From Bacteroidia bacterium (GTDB lineage Bacteria > Bacteroidota > Bacteroidia > SpSt-205), in assembly GCA_025060275.1 (NCBI GenBank), contig JANXCJ010000077.1:1-8826 (forward strand): 8,826 nucleotides of DNA, read 5' to 3'. The notes beneath the pieces are model-generated. The model saw only the letters and a list, made by a program, of their open reading frames with translations, searched no databases and was not told the origin of the DNA. This document shows positions 5,823-8,826 of the stretch, in pieces; the first letter of the stretch is position 1, and each line of letters opens with the position of its first letter. Made by a program: the position numbers and the translations under genes.

Positions 5823-7412
5823 ATGAAAAAGACAACTATACAGCAGGTTTGGGTAGAAGCTTGGCGTCGTTTTCGCGCCAACTAGATTCCGGTATTGACA
5901 CTGCTTCCGATGCCTACCATTTTGGGTTTAGGAGTAGCAGCACTTGCAATATTGGGAATTTCAACAACAGTTTCCCAATGTAGCTCCCGGACATCCTCCT
6001 CATCTGTGACTCCAAGGGAAAATATTGCTACCACAAGTGCGTTTGTAGAACTTAGTAGAAATAATCAGATCTCTGCCCCTGATTTTTCTAGTCTGGGTAA
6101 GCCCAGGTTTCATGATGACTATGAACCGGTCCTGAATCATGCTGAGAAGAATATTGAGCGTTATAAGGATAGTTTGAATAACCTAATGCAGCAGCTGGAT
6201 GCTATATCTTCCGAAGAGATTGAGGAGGAACGCGATGCTAAGCTTAGAGAAGTAGACGAGTGGAAGGAAAAAATGATGAGATATGCTAATAGGCTCGGGT
6301 TTTTTAGACCACGGTTAGATAGCTCAGATGAGTTCGCTGACTTTTTATACGAAAATCTTGGTTATGAATACAAAGAGGCATACATGCAGGGTGATCCTAT
6401 CAAGGGCTGAGCGATAGACAATGTCAAAGATGCTATACAGAAAGTATATCAATCAAAAAGGGCGGCTACACTTAGAGAATATAAAGAAGAGCTAAGCGCT
6501 ATAGAGCAGAAAAAGAAAGAGAAGGAGGAAGAATATAGAATGGCTTTACAATCCTTAGAAAGCGCGAAAGATGATATCAAATCGGCTCGTCAAGAGCTTG
6601 ATAATGCGAGGGTCTCCTTCCTGAAGAAGTCTTGGGTATATCTTACTTCTCTTATACTTATTTTGATTTATGTAGCTCTTTTATTAGTCGGTTTCATATG
6701 GGCGTTCTTAGGTACCGATCAAATCGCTCTTAGTGTAAATAGAGATGGTATAAGCTCTATTCTCGGTGATATTCTTCCCAAAAATCCCCTAAAAGTTAGT
6801 TTAAGCTTTCTGCTATTTGAAATTATTTATTTCACAGCCACTATAGCCTTGCTCATCATTTTTCTGATTTTCTCCTTTGTACTATCCTTGATATTTGGAG
6901 GCTTGGGCGATCTATCTTTGTCGGTATCCAAACTTCCGCCTTCTTTTGTCATTGAGCTCATCATATTAGTGGTTCTGATAGAGATTATCCTTTTAGTGAG
7001 GTGGCCTTCCACTTTCTTCATATTAGATGGCAAGTCTCCTTTAGCGACTCTCAAGGAATCCATATTGTTTTTCAGGCAACATTGGCAAAAAATATTGCTC
7101 CTAAAGCTTAGTAAGAATATAACTCTCTTCACCATTATCTTTTACTTTTTGCTGTATCTGGGCAGTAGTATAGGCATTCCTATTCTAAGGGAAGAGGAGC
7201 TGGAGAAAATTCTAAGAGGAGTGAGTGTAGAGCTCAGTCCTTTAGTAGTGGTAATTGCTTTTGCGGTATTATGGGTGCTTTTGTGTTATCTGACTGTGAT
7301 GGAAGCCCAGCTTTATATTCTGATTCGGAAGGAAGAGGAGACTGTTTCTCCCTCTGCGCATGCACTAGGGGAGGGAGCTGGTTCCACTGTCTCTTCCTCA
7401 ATGAGTGAGTAA
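5823..7412 (+). pseudogene. Interrupted gene for a coiled-coil multi-pass membrane protein (two in-frame stops)
   Basis: A single frame runs from ATG 5823 to TAA 7410-7412 (530 codons), broken only by TAG at 5883-5885 (codon 21) and TGA at 6408-6410 (codon 196). There is no frameshift. The deduced protein starts MKKTTIQQVWVEAWRRFRAN and has a first membrane helix (about 22-46). Two Glu/Lys-rich, probably coiled-coil segments follow (about 107-158 and 197-268), then about five helices (273-296, 324-358, 374-393, 424-449, 472-496) and a short polar tail. The N-terminal pattern and the segment DGKSPLATLKESILFFRQHW, together with the end LYILIRKEEE, resemble the YciC / GDPD-membrane-domain type of six-helix proteins of unknown role. 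That relation is an inference. Either stop could come from TGG by one G-to-A change. Partial products could start at TTG 5895 or ATG 5910 (to 6410) and at ATG 6540 (to 7412). The gene lies among other gene remnants, so inactivation is the simplest reading. Confidence 0.7.
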
Positions 7413-7441
7413 AAGGGACCGTATTTTTCTGTCGGTGGCTT

Positions 7442-7531
7442 GCGGGGGTAAGGAAGTTATGGTGCCTTTACAAGGCGCTAATCAACATCAGTAACCACCC
7501 CAGTCAAAAGTTATGGTGCCTTTACCCCTGC
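7442..7531. repeat. 90-bp segment with 18-bp direct repeats and inverted-repeat ends
   Basis: AAGTTATGGTGCCTTTAC occurs twice, at 7454-7471 and 7508-7525, in the same orientation and 54 bases apart. The outer ends GCGGGGGTAA (7442-7451) and TTACCCCTGC (7522-7531) are reverse complements with one mismatch, which would be a G-U pair in RNA. The right copy covers the stop codon of the methyltransferase gene. The segment fills most of the gap between two convergent genes, so as RNA it could form a hairpin at both transcript ends. It could also be a mobile-element footprint. Confidence 0.6.
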
Positions 7532-8826
7532 CTCTCATTATAGAAAAGAAAACCTCTTTTAGAGTAACTACTCCTTAGCACTCTCTTCTCTCCTTTCACC
7601 GACTCGGCCTTCCGCAGCCGCGCCGATACCAACTCCACCACCGCCTCATACACCGCCTTCCGCTCAGAAGGATTCAGGCCTAAAACAAAAAATACAATTT
7701 CATCTATTTGTTCGCGAAAAGGGCTATCCCAGCCTAAGCGGTCTGCTTGTAGAAGGATAGCCTTTATCTGGTCTTTATAGGGACGCAAAAGTTGAGGGTC
7801 GGGGATGAGCAGCTGGCTAACCTCATATGTCTGAATTTTCATCAGTCCATCTCCAAAGTTAGCTCTACCCTGCATATTAGCAAAAAATTGAAGAATAGTG
7901 CTGTTAGCAGCTGCAGCTGCTTCCCAAACGATGTCCTCACTGACATGCCACTCTTGAAAGTTATCACTTACAAAAAACTTCCCTACATAAAAGCGCATCA
8001 CTTCATGTACCAAGTAATTGGCATTGATGTAGGCAGCCTGACGAGTCCCCCTTTTCGTGCGGGTTAGGTCATACCAGTTAGGAGAACGTCCTGAACAGGT
8101 TTTGGTTTCATGGTAGCGGTTGGCCTCGCCCCATTTGATATAAGCTAATGCCTTTGTACCAGCAAGCTGTCGCTTCGTTTTGGCACAAAAGAAGAGCCTA
8201 AGCTTTACCTCCTTGTCCCTTATGAAGATATGGGAGAGTTCATCTGGGCTCAAGATAGCGGGCTTTAGATACTCCTCCTCAATCTCCCCCTCCCATCCGG
8301 CGCCATTGCGCACGTGGAGGCAGCCGGGCGAAGCAGGCTTTCCTGTAGGCTGGAGGTAGAAAAATTCATTGGCGCCTGTAGTGAAGCCTCGGCGCACCTC
8401 GGCTACCTGTCCTAAGGGCACGAGCTTATCCCCAGCTTTTTTCAGGAGGGTGAAGTAAATGCTGGGCGCTCGCAAATAAATTCCCCCCCACTTCTGGGCC
8501 TGATACCGCGCCTTATTTTCTTGAAGGCCTTCCGCATGGAGGTCTTCTACGGGGCGCACGCGGAGGCGATAGGTAGGCGTCTCCTCATCCGCTGCCGCTT
8601 GAAACACTTGCTCAAAGAGCTCTGCGTTTTTGGCTTCATTGAAAGGCACTTTGAGCTGGAGGAAGCGAATGGGAGGAAAGGGGGCTGAGGGACGCGCCGC
8701 CGGCGCCCCCGCTAAGACTATCACGGTATTGATGCTGGCCTGCGCAAAACTGCGCTTTTCCCGATTGTCCAGCACCAGATAGAGCGGCGCATGCCTGAGA
8801 AAAAACTCCTGCAGTACCCCCCCAAA
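7522..8826 (-). CDS. C-terminal part of an Eco57I-like N6-adenine DNA methyltransferase / type IIG restriction-modification protein (partial)
   Basis: The frame is open from the right edge of the window to a TAA at 7522-7524 and gives 434 residues without a start. The GTG at 8773-8775 is internal. The piece begins with GGVLQEFFLRHAPLYLVLDN and ERSF-like KRSFAQASINTVIVLAG (about 24-39). This is the block that follows the NPPY catalytic domain in Eco57I-type enzymes. Next come PLGQVAEVRRGFTTGANEFFYL (about 137-158), a hallmark of the region leading into the target-recognition part, and GRANFGDGLMKI with LLIPDP near residues 320-343. The catalytic SAM-binding and NPPY motifs, and any nuclease domain, lie outside the window. 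It is therefore unclear whether this is a lone methyltransferase, a type IIG enzyme or part of a larger defence locus. Its stop lies inside the repeat segment at 7442-7531. A decayed relative of its last 46 codons sits at 4748-4885. The family call is fairly firm. Confidence 0.82.
   Translation of the reverse strand, partial: FGGVLQEFFLRHAPLYLVLDNREKRSFAQASINTVIVLAGAPAARPSAPFPPIRFLQLKVPFNEAKNAELFEQVFQAAADEETPTYRLRVRPVEDLHAEGLQENKARYQAQKWGGIYLRAPSIYFTLLKKAGDKLVPLGQVAEVRRGFTTGANEFFYLQPTGKPASPGCLHVRNGAGWEGEIEEEYLKPAILSPDELSHIFIRDKEVKLRLFFCAKTKRQLAGTKALAYIKWGEANRYHETKTCSGRSPNWYDLTRTKRGTRQAAYINANYLVHEVMRFYVGKFFVSDNFQEWHVSEDIVWEAAAAANSTILQFFANMQGRANFGDGLMKIQTYEVSQLLIPDPQLLRPYKDQIKAILLQADRLGWDSPFREQIDEIVFFVLGLNPSERKAVYEAVVELVSARLRKAESVKGEKRVLRSSYSKRGFLFYNERQG

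Noticed and set aside
5753..5983. Open + strand frame of 76 codons
   Set aside because: It overlaps the frame starting at ATG 5823, which shows a coherent membrane-protein pattern; this one does not.
6408..6410. TGA as a recoded sense codon (Trp or selenocysteine)
   Set aside because: TGA is a natural stop for the MurF-Alr gene, a TAG also interrupts the same frame, and no convincing SECIS-like hairpin was noticed after it. Nonsense mutation is simpler.
7454..7525. Short CRISPR array
   Set aside because: Only two 18-bp units, with inverted-repeat ends and no cas gene in the window.
7792..8067. Open + strand frame of 91 codons inside the methyltransferase gene
   Set aside because: It is antisense to well-conserved protein motifs and shows no domain of its own.

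Overview
The window looks like a chromosomal segment of a moderate-GC member of the Bacteroidota or a close relative. The main clue is a single-chain MurF–alanine racemase fusion, an arrangement known from that phylum. No 16S or other marker is present, so this placement is an inference.

Left part (1-4449, + strand): a compact, translationally coupled operon. It holds the C-terminus of an unrecognised protein, a CPBP-type (CAAX/Abi) intramembrane protease, the MurF-Alr fusion, and an M28-family zinc aminopeptidase with a probable signal peptide. The stops and starts overlap by 1, 13 and 4 bases. The theme is envelope work: D-alanine supply for peptidoglycan, a membrane protease and an exported peptidase. 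The MurF half of the fusion has lost several ligase signature residues, while the racemase half keeps its catalytic set.

Middle part (4450-5822): no intact gene, but recognisable debris. It holds a decayed copy of the 3' end of the DNA methyltransferase gene at the right edge (about 4748-4885, - strand). It also holds a peroxiredoxin pseudogene (about 5300-5712, - strand) with an intact peroxidatic-cysteine half, then an apparent internal deletion and frameshift. Two clusters of inverted repeats (4457-4713 and 5122-5190) lie in this stretch.

Right-middle part (5823-7412, + strand): one continuous reading frame of 530 codons, broken only by a TAG (5883-5885) and a TGA (6408-6410). It would encode a membrane protein with one N-terminal helix, a long coiled-coil segment and about five C-terminal helices. 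It is most simply a recently inactivated gene.

Right edge (7522-8826, - strand): the C-terminal part of an Eco57I/N6-adenine-type DNA methyltransferase or type IIG restriction-modification protein, running off the window. Its stop codon lies inside a 90-bp segment that carries an 18-bp direct repeat and inverted-repeat ends. Together, 4450-7531 reads as an accessory, decaying stretch between a conserved envelope operon and a restriction-modification gene. I see no complete new defence or mobile system in it.
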